DNA of 64,000 nucleotides from Arthrobacter sp. SLBN-112 (GCF_006715225.1 NZ_VFMU01000001.1:1426001-1490000); one strand, 5' to 3'. Shown: positions 52,257 to 60,820, counted from the stretch's first letter. A program made the numbers and translations. Notes: generated by a model from the sequence alone, not told the origin.

Positions 52257-53309
52257 GTGACAACGATGTCTAATCGTTACCTGGCGGACCCGGGCAAGGG
52301 CCGGCCCACCATGCGCCACGTTGCGGCACTGGCAGGAGTGGGCATCAAGACGGTGTCCCGGGTGATGAACGATGAGCCGGGAGTTTCGGAGGCAACCAGG
52401 CAGCGGGTCCTCGGCGCCTCCCAGCAGTTGAACTACCAGTTGGACATGGCTGCAGGCAGCCTTCGCCGTGCGGGGCGGCAGACACTCTCCATTGGGCTGT
52501 TGCTGCCAAGTGTTGCAAACCCCTTCAGCAGCGAGATCCACCGTGCCCTGGAGGATGCCATGACGGCCCGCGGCATTGCCGTGTTCGCGGCCAGCCTGGA
52601 CGACGACCCGGACCGTGAGAAGGCGCTGGTGGCGGCCTTCCTGGGGCGGCGGGTGGACGGCCTGGTGCTGACCCCCATTGCCAGGAGCCAGGCCTATGCC
52701 ATCCCGGAGCATTCCCGCGACCTGCCCATGGTGTTCATCGACCGGGAGCCTGTGGGGATCGACGCGGATGCTGTGGTGACGGACAACGCCGTCGGCGCCT
52801 CAACTGCTGCCGCGCACCTGCTGGCACATGGCCACACCAGGCTGGCCTACCTTGGCGACCGGACGGACATCCAGACGGCGCGCGAACGCCGCCGCGGCTT
52901 CATCGAGGAGCTCGGGCGCGCGGGGATTTCGACCACCACCATTCCCGTCCGGGAGGGCCTTCACGACGAGGAATCAGCCCGGCGGGCGGCCCTTGAACTG
53001 CTCCGCGGCGAAAACCCGCCCACCGCCATCTTCTCCAGCCAGAACCTCGTCACCTTCGGGGTGATGCGCGCCTTGAAGGAGTTGGGGCTCAGCCGCCAGG
53101 TGGCACTGGTGGGGTTCGACGACTTCACGCTGGCGGACATGATGGACCCCGGCGTCACGGTGATTGCCCAGCATCCGGACCGGATTGGAAAGCTTGCCGC
53201 TGAAAGGCTCCTGGCCAGGATCGACGGTGACAACCGGCCGCCCGGGACTTACGTCGTTCCGTCCGAACTTATTGAGCGGGGATCCGGGGAGATCCGGCCC
53301 CCGGAGTAA
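52257..53309 (+). CDS. LacI family transcriptional regulator of the fructan locus
   Basis: This regulator of about 350 residues has an N-terminal LacI helix-turn-helix (MRHVAALAGVGIKTVSRVMN) with hinge helix, then a sugar-binding Peripla_BP core (TLSIGLLLPSVANPF, FIDREPVG, FSSQNLVTFGVMRAL). GTG at 52257 has AAGGA eight bases upstream and is preferred to ATGs at 52239 and 52266. The gene is divergent from the transporter operon. An operator copy overlaps its own start codon, suggesting autoregulation. Fructose or a phosphorylated derivative is the probable inducer. Confidence 0.92.
   Translation: MTTMSNRYLADPGKGRPTMRHVAALAGVGIKTVSRVMNDEPGVSEATRQRVLGASQQLNYQLDMAAGSLRRAGRQTLSIGLLLPSVANPFSSEIHRALEDAMTARGIAVFAASLDDDPDREKALVAAFLGRRVDGLVLTPIARSQAYAIPEHSRDLPMVFIDREPVGIDADAVVTDNAVGASTAAAHLLAHGHTRLAYLGDRTDIQTARERRRGFIEELGRAGISTTTIPVREGLHDEESARRAALELLRGENPPTAIFSSQNLVTFGVMRALKELGLSRQVALVGFDDFTLADMMDPGVTVIAQHPDRIGKLAAERLLARIDGDNRPPGTYVVPSELIERGSGEIRPPE
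52258..52271. promoter_or_regulatory. LacI-family operator copy over the lacI start codon
   Basis: TGACAACGATGTCT matches 13 of 14 bases of the transporter operator 78 bp away in the same orientation. It covers the start region of the regulator gene, so binding could block its transcription elongation or allow looping between the two sites. Confidence 0.55.
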
Positions 53310-53356
53310 GTCCCGCAGTTTTGCCCACCCACCACCTACCAACCAAGGGGACAACC

Positions 53357-53650
53357 ATGACCAAGACGCTCTACGCCGAATTCACCGTCAAGCCCGGCAG
53401 CGAAGACCGCGTTGCCGAGATGATGCGCGAGCTCACCGAGCATGTCCGCCGCGAGCCCGGCAATCAGCTCTTCCTGCCTTACACCCGTGAAAGCAACCCG
53501 CGCGAGTATTTCGTTTTCGAGGTTTACGGGGACGACGCTGCATTCCAGGAGCACATCACGGCCGACTACGGTGCACGGTTCAACGGCGAGCTGGCGCAGC
53601 ATATCGAAGAGGATGGTTCCGTCCTGACCTGGCTGCAGCCAGTGCACTAA
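53357..53650 (+). CDS. Antibiotic biosynthesis monooxygenase (ABM) domain protein
   Basis: This 97-residue protein is a dimeric ferredoxin-like ABM fold (YAEFTVKPGSED, EPGNQLFLPY, YFVFEVYGDDAAFQEH). Family members are small cofactor-free quinone or polyketide oxygenases or YgiN-like quinol monooxygenases. It starts 47 bp after the LacI gene and may be cotranscribed. A 16-bp tandem repeat starts right at its stop codon. Confidence 0.87.
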   Translation: MTKTLYAEFTVKPGSEDRVAEMMRELTEHVRREPGNQLFLPYTRESNPREYFVFEVYGDDAAFQEHITADYGARFNGELAQHIEEDGSVLTWLQPVH

Positions 53651-53730
53651 GGAGCCAGCGCACTAAGGAGCCAGCGCACTAAGGAGCCAGCGCACTAAGG
53701 AGCCGGTGCGCCAAGGAGCCGGTGCGCCAA
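53651..53730 (+). repeat. Five tandem copies of a 16-bp repeat
   Basis: GGAGCCAGCGCACTAA occurs three times exactly (53651, 53667, 53683), then twice as GGAGCCGGTGCGCCAA (53699, 53715). A degenerate sixth unit is formed by the last bases of the ABM gene including its stop. The TAAGGAG junction occurs in several units. Confidence 0.85.
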
Positions 53731-53762
53731 GGGCCGCGGCCGGAAGGTTGGCGCAGGACCGT

Positions 53763-53798
53763 GTTTCTTGTAGGTAGACTGGTCTACCTACAAGAAAC
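53763..53798. promoter_or_regulatory. Perfect TetR-type operator palindrome
   Basis: GTTTCTTGTAGGTAGA and its exact complement TCTACCTACAAGAAAC flank a 4-bp centre (CTGG). The TAGAC-N-GGTCTA core is typical of TetR-family operators. It ends 10 bp before the regulator start codon, implying tight autorepression. Confidence 0.8.
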
Positions 53799-53808
53799 GG
53801 GGTTCATT

Positions 53809-54405
53809 GTGGCCACTCCAAGCGTTTCCGTCCCACCCCGGCGCCCGGCGCGCCAGCTGCTGCTTGATTCCGCGGCCCGCCTCTTTTACGCCCAGGGCGT
53901 GACCGCCACCGGCATCGACACCATCACGTCGGAAGCAGGAGTGGCGAAGAAGAGCCTGTACAACAACTTCGCTTCGAAGGCCGAGCTGGTGACGGCCTAC
54001 CTGGAAGTACGCCATGGTGAATGGCTGGCCCTCTACTCGAAGAGGATGGAAACCGCGGCGAGCGCCGGCGACGGCGTATTGGCCGTCTTCGATGCCTACC
54101 TGGACCATGCCAACTTCGCCTACGTCCATGGTTTCCGCGGCTGCGGACTCCTCAATGCGGCAGCGGAACTTCCCGCGGGCCACCCCGGGAGACTTGCCGT
54201 CCGGCAGCACAAGGAAGAGGTGGAAGGCCTGCTGGCACAACATCTGGTTGAGCTGCTGCCGGACGAGCAGGAACGGGCAGCGGAACTTGCCCGGCACCTG
54301 TCCTTCCTGCTGGAGGGTGCCATGGCCAGGGCAGGGCTCGAAGGCCAGGACGCGAGGCTCAAGGACGCCCGCGCCATCGCTGCCAGGATGCTGGCAGGCC
54401 TGTGA
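53809..54405 (+). CDS. TetR family transcriptional regulator
   Basis: This 198-residue regulator has an N-terminal TetR helix-turn-helix (LLLDSAARLFYAQGVTATGIDTI, VAKKSLYNNFASKAELV) and a ligand-binding domain with a QacR/YxaF-like pattern (FRGCGLLNAAAELP). GTG at 53809 is preferred because the upstream extension would run through the operator palindrome. Its stop overlaps the start of the DMT exporter (GTGA), so regulator and transporter form one autoregulated unit, a standard drug or metabolite efflux module. Confidence 0.9.
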   Translation: MATPSVSVPPRRPARQLLLDSAARLFYAQGVTATGIDTITSEAGVAKKSLYNNFASKAELVTAYLEVRHGEWLALYSKRMETAASAGDGVLAVFDAYLDHANFAYVHGFRGCGLLNAAAELPAGHPGRLAVRQHKEEVEGLLAQHLVELLPDEQERAAELARHLSFLLEGAMARAGLEGQDARLKDARAIAARMLAGL

Positions 54406-55529
54406 CAACGCAGCGAAGCCAAGCAAACGCGCCGCTGTGGGGCGCATTGTTCGTGGCTGCGGCGTCAATCCTCTGGGGGACCACGGGGACCGCGGCCACT
54501 TTTGCTCCGGCGGTGAGCCCGCTTGCCATCGGAGCCGCCGCCATGGGTGTGGGCGGACTCCTGCAGGCAGTCTATGCCGCCCGGCACATTGCGTCCCAGG
54601 GCCCGGGCCTGCTGGAACGGGGGCGGCTGGTTACCGTGGCGGCGGCAGCCGTTGCCGTTTACCCCCTTGCCTTCTACAGCTCCATGCATCTTTCGGGAGT
54701 AGCGGTGGGAACGGTGGTCTCCATCGGTTCAGCCCCGATCGTGGCGGCATTGATCGAGAGGTTTGCGGACCGGAAGCCCCTCACCCGCCGGTGGATCGTC
54801 GGGGCAGTGCTGGGAGTTGCCGGCGCCGGGCTTCTGTCCTTTGCCGGCCACAGCCCTGCAGGCCATAACCCGGCAGCCTCCGAACCTGCCGGTTCGTGGG
54901 CCACCACCGCCGGCATCCTCCTGGGACTGGTGGCCGGCGGCACGTACGCGCTCTATTCCTGGGCCTCGCACCGCCTGATTGCCACCGGTATTTCGTCGAG
55001 GGCAGCCATGGGAACGGTTTTCGGGTTCGGAGGGCTGTTGCTGATGCCGGTGCTTGCCGCAACGGGAGGACCGCTGCTCCAGTCATGGACCAACTTCTCC
55101 GTGGGCGCCTACATGGCCGTCGTCCCGATGTTCATCGGGTACGTCCTGTTCGGCTGGGGACTGGCCCGGATCCGGGCGAGCGCGGCCACCAGCATTTCCC
55201 TGCTGGAAACGGTAGTGGCCGCGGTCCTCGCGGTGCTGGTGGTGGGGGAGCGCCTCCCGGCACTTGGCTGGCTTGGCGCCGCCGTCGTCCTGGTGAGCCT
55301 TTTCATTCTGACGCCAGGCACCGGCAGAACCCGCGGCCGTGGCCCGGCCAGGACGGCACGCCCGTCAGCCCGTGGGCTGTTCCCGGCGCCGCAGCCTGTC
55401 CAGGAAGGGCCGGTTCAGGAGCAGGCAGGCGCCCAGCCCCAGCAGCAGGATACCCAGGACGACGGCGGCAGGTGCCTGGCTGCCGATTCCCGCGATGATG
55501 AGCACCAGCGCAATCAGGCAAACGGCTAA
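54402..55529 (+). CDS. EamA/DMT-superfamily transporter with antisense-overlapping C-terminal tail
   Basis: This 375-residue exporter has ten hydrophobic helices in two EamA repeats (ASILWGTTGTAATFAP, ISLLETVVAAVLAVLVVGERL at the end of the second repeat). It should export an amino acid, drug or metabolite under TetR control. The family normally ends near residue 305. Here about 65 further residues, low-complexity and rich in Gln, Pro and Asp, are read through the 3' end of the convergent DUF3040 gene. The tail is probably a lost-stop extension and not a functional domain. Confidence 0.85.
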   Translation: MTTQRSQANAPLWGALFVAAASILWGTTGTAATFAPAVSPLAIGAAAMGVGGLLQAVYAARHIASQGPGLLERGRLVTVAAAAVAVYPLAFYSSMHLSGVAVGTVVSIGSAPIVAALIERFADRKPLTRRWIVGAVLGVAGAGLLSFAGHSPAGHNPAASEPAGSWATTAGILLGLVAGGTYALYSWASHRLIATGISSRAAMGTVFGFGGLLLMPVLAATGGPLLQSWTNFSVGAYMAVVPMFIGYVLFGWGLARIRASAATSISLLETVVAAVLAVLVVGERLPALGWLGAAVVLVSLFILTPGTGRTRGRGPARTARPSARGLFPAPQPVQEGPVQEQAGAQPQQQDTQDDGGRCLAADSRDDEHQRNQANG

Positions 55530-55664
55530 GCCAGAGAAAAGGCCTGCCGGAAAGCGGCGGGCCGGGTAACCGGAGAGCAGCTCCATGGCCAGGTGGGGAT
55601 CATCGGCGATAAGCCCCAGTTCAAGCTCCTTGAGCAGCCTCCGCTCCTCTTCGGACATTGGCAT
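55365..55664 (-). CDS. DUF3040 small membrane protein
   Basis: This 99-residue actinobacterial DUF3040 protein has a conserved N-terminus (MSEEERRLLKELELGL, DDPHLAMEL), two adjacent membrane segments (AGLFSGLAVCLIALVLIIAG, AAVVLGILLLGLGACLLL) and a basic tail (RLRRREQ). Its last 165 bp overlap the 3' end of the DMT transporter on the other strand. Function of the family is unknown. Confidence 0.85.
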   Translation of the reverse strand: MPMSEEERRLLKELELGLIADDPHLAMELLSGYPARRFPAGLFSGLAVCLIALVLIIAGIGSQAPAAVVLGILLLGLGACLLLNRPFLDRLRRREQPTG

Positions 55665-55822
55665 TGCATGCCCCTGGATTCCATGAGACGCGGGTGTCGG
55701 TATTGACCGTAGGAGTGTTGTCTCAGTTAGTCAAGGGTGTCCGGTGTGGGCGGTAACGACGGCCGGAAAGCCCTGTGCGGCGGCGGGGGGCTGCTCCCTT
55801 CCCCGCCGCCTCAACCGGCTTC

Positions 55823-58480
55823 CTACTTGTGGCCCTTCACCGGCCTGGACAGCGTGGTGAACATGGCCTGGTCCAACGGGGTGACGGTGACGGACTTGAG
55901 GATGGCGGTGCCGCCGTCGGCAAAAACCGCCACGTCTCCGGCACCGTCTGCCGGGAACACCTGGTCCGTGATGGTGCGGCGTCCATTCTGGGCGAAGACC
56001 TCCACCGAGGACCGGTCCACGTAGATGCGCAGCGTGATGTTGCCGTTGGCATCGGGCAGCACGGGGGCGGCATCAACCGAGGTGAACAGCGGATGGAAGG
56101 CGGTGTTCCCGGAGTTGCTGCGGTCAACGTACACTTCGCCGGTTGTGGCGTCGTAGCCGATCACGGTGGAGGTGGTGCCGTGCCCAAGGACGGAGATGCC
56201 GGCCCTGGACGCCGTTCCGGGCGAGAAGGTCAGGTCAATCCGCTGAACCTGGCCGGCTGCCGCCTGGGGCAGGGCGGTGGTGCCGGGGGCAATGCTGCGG
56301 GCGGTCTTTTCCTGGTAGGCGGGCTTCCCGGCCAGATCGTCCACCTGTTTGACAGGCTTCTGCACCAGTCGCGGGCCGTCAGCCGTTTCGGTCAGCCCCA
56401 CCTCGCGCGGCAGGGACATGGCACTGCGCCATGGAGAGGTGGGAATGCTGTTGGCATAGTCCCAGTTGTTCATCCAGCCCAGCATGATCCGCTTGTCCTG
56501 TGGCATGTTGGCAAAGGATACGGCGGCGTAATAGTCCCGGCCGTAGTCCAGCCAGTCGTATGTCTGCAGGCGAGGGGTAGCCGGTTTGGCGGATGCAATG
56601 AATTCGTCGGCAAGGATATGCCCCCAGCCGAAGCGGTTGTTGTCCACGATCCGTATGCTTGCCGCCCGGCCTTTGAACTCGGCGACGTTCCAGGACGCCC
56701 AGTCCAGCACCTCGCTGTTGGCGCCGGTGGCGGTCCGGACCACATGGCCGTCCACCACCAAATTCACGGTGGTTTCGTCCGAGCGCGGGACGGCAGCCTG
56801 GTCCGTCAGCATCACGTGGTCAAGCGTCAGGTGGCCCCAGCCCCCGGTGGCCTGGTCCACGATCCGCAGCTGCGCCGTCCGGCCGGCAAATTCGGAGACG
56901 TCCCATCCCTTCCAGTTGAGCTGTCCGCTGTCATCTCCGGCGAGTGAACGGACCACCTGGCCGTCGACCACGAGTTGGGCCTCGAGGGTCTGTCCGGACC
57001 CGGCGGTACGGGAGCCCCCGCCCACCAGCAGGCTGATGAAGTTGCGGTTGAGGGTGAACGACGGCGAGGTCAGGGTTCCCTGCCGGTCGTCGCCAGGTGC
57101 GCCGCCGGTTTCGAACGTATTGATCCGTTTGGCTCCAATGTAGAAGTCGCCCCCGGCCGTGGCGGGCTGGAACACCGGTGCGAGGTCCCCGGTGCCGGTC
57201 CAGCCGGCGTCGGCCAGTGTGGTTCCGTCCGGAACTTCAAAGCCGTCGAACAGCAGGTCACCGGGTGGGGGAGTGTTGTCCAGCTTGTCCGAGATTCGCG
57301 GGTGCTGGCCTCCGCCCACCAGGAAGTTGAGATAGTCACTGGTGAGCGTGAACTCCGGCGAGGCCAGGGACCCCACCGGCCAGTCGCCGTCGTTGAACGA
57401 GTTGGCCAGGCCGGTGCCGGCGAATCCGGTCACAGTATTTTGGCCCGGCAGTGTGCCGGGGGCGGGAACACCGCCGAATGGCCCGTTCTTCCAGTTGCCT
57501 GGCTCATTGCTGACGGTCCAGCCGTTGTAGGTGCCGTCGTTGAAGCCGGCCACGGGGGTCCCTGGGGGCAGGGCATCGCTGGCCTTGGTGGATTCCGAGG
57601 TGAAGGTGGTGCCGTCGAAGTTGCCTACGAAGTACTGGCCCGCAGACCCTCCGGCCACGCCGCCGGGGTTGACGTTCACCACCATGACCCACTTGATGTT
57701 GGCCGGATCCCCATCCACCGCAAGCGGAAACAGGTCCGGGCATTCCCACAGGCCTCCGGTGGCGTTGGCAGGGCCGAACTCGCTGAGCAGTCCCCAGTCC
57801 TTGAGGTTGGTGGATTTGTAGAGCAGGACCTTGTGGTCGGTGGCTTCGACGGCGGCCATCACCCAATACCCTCCGCCGCCGGGAGTCTCGAACCAGAAGA
57901 CCTTGGGGTCGCGGAAGTTGGCGGAGTTGCGGTTCAGGACTGGGTTGGCGCTGTACTTGGTCCACGTCTGGCCGTCGTCCAGGCTGTATGCGAGGGACTG
58001 TGCCTGAAGCCCCCGATACGGGGAAGCGTCCTTGTAGGCGCTGGTAAATACGGCCACCAGCGGAGGGTTCTCCGGAGTTCCAAAGCCCGAGGTGTTGTTC
58101 TTGTCCACCACCACGCTGCCGGAGAAAATGTCCTGCTGGTCATCAGTGGCAATGGCCAGCGGCTGCTCTTTCCAGTGCGTGAGGTCGGTGGAGGTGGCGT
58201 GGCCCCAGGACATGTTGCCCCAGGTGTTGCCGGAAGGATTGTGCTGGTAATAGAGGTGGTAGACCCCTTTGTGGAACACCATCCCGTTGGGATCGTTCAT
58301 CCAGTTCTGGTACGGGGTGAAGTGGATTGCCGGCCGGTAAGGCTCGCCGCCCGGCTGTGCGTCCAAGCCGGACGCCGTGGCCTGGACGGGCCCGGCTCCT
58401 GCGAGTGCCGCCGCCAGCGAGAACCCGGCCAGGGTCAGCATTGCGCTTCCCTGTTTCATTCTTAGTGCAGTGGGTTTCAT
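55823..58480 (-). CDS. Secreted levanase/fructan hydrolase, GH32, with nested module insertion
   Basis: This 885-residue GH32 enzyme has an N-terminal signal peptide (cut near residue 36). The catalytic triad is Asp63 (NWMNDPNG, nucleophile), Asp191 (FRDPKVF) and Glu246 (WECPDL, acid). Between about residues 295 and 640 the five-bladed propeller is interrupted by repeated beta modules (two LVGGG elements, then LVVDGQVVR and LVVDGHVVR with GWGH). Propeller motif WLDYGRDYYAAVSF then resumes, followed by the C-terminal beta-sandwich. Start at 58480 has GAAGGG upstream. Its promoter contains the perfect LacI palindrome shared with the fructose importer. It should release fructose or fructo-oligosaccharides from levan or inulin. 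Confidence 0.92.
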   Translation of the reverse strand: MKPTALRMKQGSAMLTLAGFSLAAALAGAGPVQATASGLDAQPGGEPYRPAIHFTPYQNWMNDPNGMVFHKGVYHLYYQHNPSGNTWGNMSWGHATSTDLTHWKEQPLAIATDDQQDIFSGSVVVDKNNTSGFGTPENPPLVAVFTSAYKDASPYRGLQAQSLAYSLDDGQTWTKYSANPVLNRNSANFRDPKVFWFETPGGGGYWVMAAVEATDHKVLLYKSTNLKDWGLLSEFGPANATGGLWECPDLFPLAVDGDPANIKWVMVVNVNPGGVAGGSAGQYFVGNFDGTTFTSESTKASDALPPGTPVAGFNDGTYNGWTVSNEPGNWKNGPFGGVPAPGTLPGQNTVTGFAGTGLANSFNDGDWPVGSLASPEFTLTSDYLNFLVGGGQHPRISDKLDNTPPPGDLLFDGFEVPDGTTLADAGWTGTGDLAPVFQPATAGGDFYIGAKRINTFETGGAPGDDRQGTLTSPSFTLNRNFISLLVGGGSRTAGSGQTLEAQLVVDGQVVRSLAGDDSGQLNWKGWDVSEFAGRTAQLRIVDQATGGWGHLTLDHVMLTDQAAVPRSDETTVNLVVDGHVVRTATGANSEVLDWASWNVAEFKGRAASIRIVDNNRFGWGHILADEFIASAKPATPRLQTYDWLDYGRDYYAAVSFANMPQDKRIMLGWMNNWDYANSIPTSPWRSAMSLPREVGLTETADGPRLVQKPVKQVDDLAGKPAYQEKTARSIAPGTTALPQAAAGQVQRIDLTFSPGTASRAGISVLGHGTTSTVIGYDATTGEVYVDRSNSGNTAFHPLFTSVDAAPVLPDANGNITLRIYVDRSSVEVFAQNGRRTITDQVFPADGAGDVAVFADGGTAILKSVTVTPLDQAMFTTLSRPVKGHK

Positions 58481-58515
58481 GTGTGGGTCGCCCTTCATCG
58501 CGCGTCTTGTCATAT

Positions 58516-58529
58516 TGACAACGTTGTCA
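58516..58529. promoter_or_regulatory. LacI-family operator in the levanase promoter
   Basis: TGACAACGTTGTCA is a perfect 14-bp palindrome nine bases downstream of the levanase -10 box. It is the ideal form of the sites found at 52180 and 52258 beside the lacI gene. Confidence 0.8.
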
Positions 58530-58538
58530 GTGACAGGA

Positions 58539-58568
58539 ACGCTAAAGGATGTCCACAAGACAAGTCAA
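58539..58568 (-). promoter_or_regulatory. Levanase promoter
   Basis: On the minus strand TTGACT (58563-58568) and TAGCGT (58539-58544) are separated by 18 bp, a good sigma-A match. The LacI operator lies over the expected start of transcription. Confidence 0.55.
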
Positions 58569-58697
58569 CGGATTGTTCCAGGCGTCTGACGACTGCGTGA
58601 ACCCTTCGTGGGCCGTGCACGCCCGGGATGAAGAACGCAGGGAGTCAACTGCGGCCTTTGGGAGCGGGCGTGCCTCAGGCCCGGGGCTCGGAGCCGC

Positions 58698-59744
58698 TTA
58701 CCGCCGCCGCAATTCCGCGAACTCGATGGACGGGACAATGGCGCCCGCGTCCCGCTCCACGAAGTTGGTTCCCGGCGGCACCAGCTCGTCGATGGCGTCC
58801 AGTACCGTCTCGCCCAGCTGGACGTCCGCCGCACGCAGGTACGCCTGGAGGTGCTCGCTGTTGCGCGGGCCGATGATCACGCTGCTGATGGCGGGATGGG
58901 TCAGGGCGAATCCCACGGCCAGGTCCACCAGGGACAGCTCCAGCTTGTCCGCCAGCCGGGCCAGTGAGTCCGCGGCAAGCAGCTTCCGTTCACTCGAGGG
59001 CCCCGAGATGTCGTAGCGGCCGGGCAGTGTGTGGACCCGGGTGGGCGGCTTGCCTGATTCGAGGACAAAGCTGCCGGACAGCCAGCCGCCGGCCAGCGGG
59101 CCGTAGGCAAGCACCCCCAGGCCGTACTGCTGGGCGATGGGCAGGACGTCCCGTTCATTGCCGCGGACCAGCATGGAGTACGGAACCTGGTTGCCCAGCG
59201 GCGGGATCAGGTGGTTTGTGGTGGCCAGCCATTGCGCTTCCACAAGCTGGGCCGGGGTGAACACGGAGGTGCCGTAGTACAGGATCTTGCCCTGGCGGAT
59301 CAGGTCGTTGAGGGTGGTGATGGTCTCCAGCACGTCAGTGTTGTAGTCCGGCCGGTGCGCCTGGTACAGGTCGATACGGTCTGTCTGCAGCCGCCGCAGG
59401 CTGCCCTCGACGGCCTGCATGATCCAGCGCCGGGAATTCCCGGAGTGCGCCGGATTGGGGCTCATCTGGCCGTGGAACTTGGTGGCCAGGAAGACGTCGT
59501 CCCGCCGGCCGCGGAGCGCCCTGCCCACCACCTGCTCGGACTCGCCCTGCGAGTAGACGTCAGCAGTGTCAATTGCCGTGATGCCGGCGTCCAGGGCCGC
59601 GTGGATGATGCGGATGCTTTCATCCGCGCCGGTGGGGGCGCCCTGGGAGCTCCCGGTCCCCTCGCCGAAATTCATGGTGCCAAGGGTGAGGGGACTGATG
59701 GGGGTTCCCGACCGTCCGAACACCCGCAGTTCGCTCAGGCTCAT
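58698..59744 (-). CDS. Aldo/keto reductase
   Basis: This 348-residue NADPH-dependent reductase has a TIM barrel with catalytic residues in DTADVYSQGESE (Asp and Tyr), FLATKFHG (Lys) and LYQAHRPD (His). The C-terminal cofactor segment is SSVIIGPRNSEHLQAYL. ATG at 59744 has GGAGG ten bases upstream. It resembles AKR11/AKR12-type sugar or xenobiotic carbonyl reductases. It is divergent from the GAF-ANTAR gene and shows no operon. Confidence 0.9.
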   Translation of the reverse strand: MSLSELRVFGRSGTPISPLTLGTMNFGEGTGSSQGAPTGADESIRIIHAALDAGITAIDTADVYSQGESEQVVGRALRGRRDDVFLATKFHGQMSPNPAHSGNSRRWIMQAVEGSLRRLQTDRIDLYQAHRPDYNTDVLETITTLNDLIRQGKILYYGTSVFTPAQLVEAQWLATTNHLIPPLGNQVPYSMLVRGNERDVLPIAQQYGLGVLAYGPLAGGWLSGSFVLESGKPPTRVHTLPGRYDISGPSSERKLLAADSLARLADKLELSLVDLAVGFALTHPAISSVIIGPRNSEHLQAYLRAADVQLGETVLDAIDELVPPGTNFVERDAGAIVPSIEFAELRRR

Positions 59745-59922
59745 CTGCGGTTTCCTCCATTCAGTTGCCGTGCCTTGGATCGTCATGAGGCTACACAGCC
59801 TGGACGGACCGCCGCAGATTTCCGCCTTAGTCCTTCTCTTTTCGTCGCACGGAGTAACCGGGGCCCGCGGGAATGACGTTTTGTGGCGCGCAAACGGCCG
59901 GGCATCATGCCTATATTGGGGG

Positions 59923-60657
59923 ATGGGCACCATCAAGAGTGACGACCAGTTCGTCCAACTGCACGACCTCATCATCGGCAGCAGCAACGTGGCTGACTTC
60001 CTGACGGAGCTGTCCGCTGTTGCCGCTTCCACACTCAGCGGTGACGCAGGCGCGCCCATCGAGTGCGGAGTGACCCTCCGGCGCCGCAAACGCAGCGTCA
60101 CCATTGCCGGCAGCAGTGAACGCGCCGTCATCCTGGACAAGCTGGAGCAGGCCCTGGGGGAGGGCCCGTGCCTCGCGGCGCTGGAGGTCATGCGGCCCAT
60201 GGTCCTCTCGAATGTGGAGACTGATAACCGCTGGCCCAACTACCAGAAAGTCCTGGCCGAGAATGGCTGCGGCAGCGTCCTTGGCGTCCCCCTTGCCCTG
60301 GATCAACACCAGTCCGCGGCATTGAACTTCTTCGCCACGGAGCCGGACGTCTTTGCTCCCGACATCGTCCACCGGGCTGAAGGGTTTGCCGATCTCGCAT
60401 CCCGTGCACTGCGACTGGCGCTGCGGATTGCCGATACCCAGAGCCTGGCAGACGACCTGAAGGCCGCCATGGCGAGCCGTACCACCATCGACCTTGCCTG
60501 CGGCGTGATCATGGGGCAGAACCGGTGCAGCCAGGAGGAAGCCATGGCCCTGCTCACCAAGGCGTCCAGCCACCGGAACCAGAAGCTGCGGGACGTTGCC
60601 GCCGGGATCCTGGGCCGGGTCAGTGCCGGGGCAGTGAGCACGCACTTCGATCCGTAG
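59923..60657 (+). CDS. GAF and ANTAR domain protein (RNA-binding antiterminator)
   Basis: This 244-residue protein has an N-terminal GAF sensory domain (about residues 20-165, with LGEGPCLAAL and VLGVPLAL). A C-terminal ANTAR domain follows (ASRTTIDLACGVIMGQNRCSQEEAMALLTKAS) that binds paired hairpins in nascent RNA to prevent termination. The arrangement is common in actinobacteria, often without a kinase partner. The target transcript is unknown. Confidence 0.9.
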   Translation: MGTIKSDDQFVQLHDLIIGSSNVADFLTELSAVAASTLSGDAGAPIECGVTLRRRKRSVTIAGSSERAVILDKLEQALGEGPCLAALEVMRPMVLSNVETDNRWPNYQKVLAENGCGSVLGVPLALDQHQSAALNFFATEPDVFAPDIVHRAEGFADLASRALRLALRIADTQSLADDLKAAMASRTTIDLACGVIMGQNRCSQEEAMALLTKASSHRNQKLRDVAAGILGRVSAGAVSTHFDP

Positions 60658-60820
60658 GCCGTGCCCGGGACCCGTCAAGACCCGCCCGCGTGCAGTGCCG
60701 GTTTCGCCTCCGCGCCGCCCTGCAATAATCTGAACCAACGGTTGTGCACGGGGGTGTCGGCGCCCGGTACAACAGCAGCACTGTAAAGTTCCGGGACCAT
60801 CACAGACGAGGCGGACGCCC

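Noticed and set aside
53651..53730. CRISPR array
   Set aside because: The units are directly contiguous 16-mers with no spacers and no cas genes nearby.
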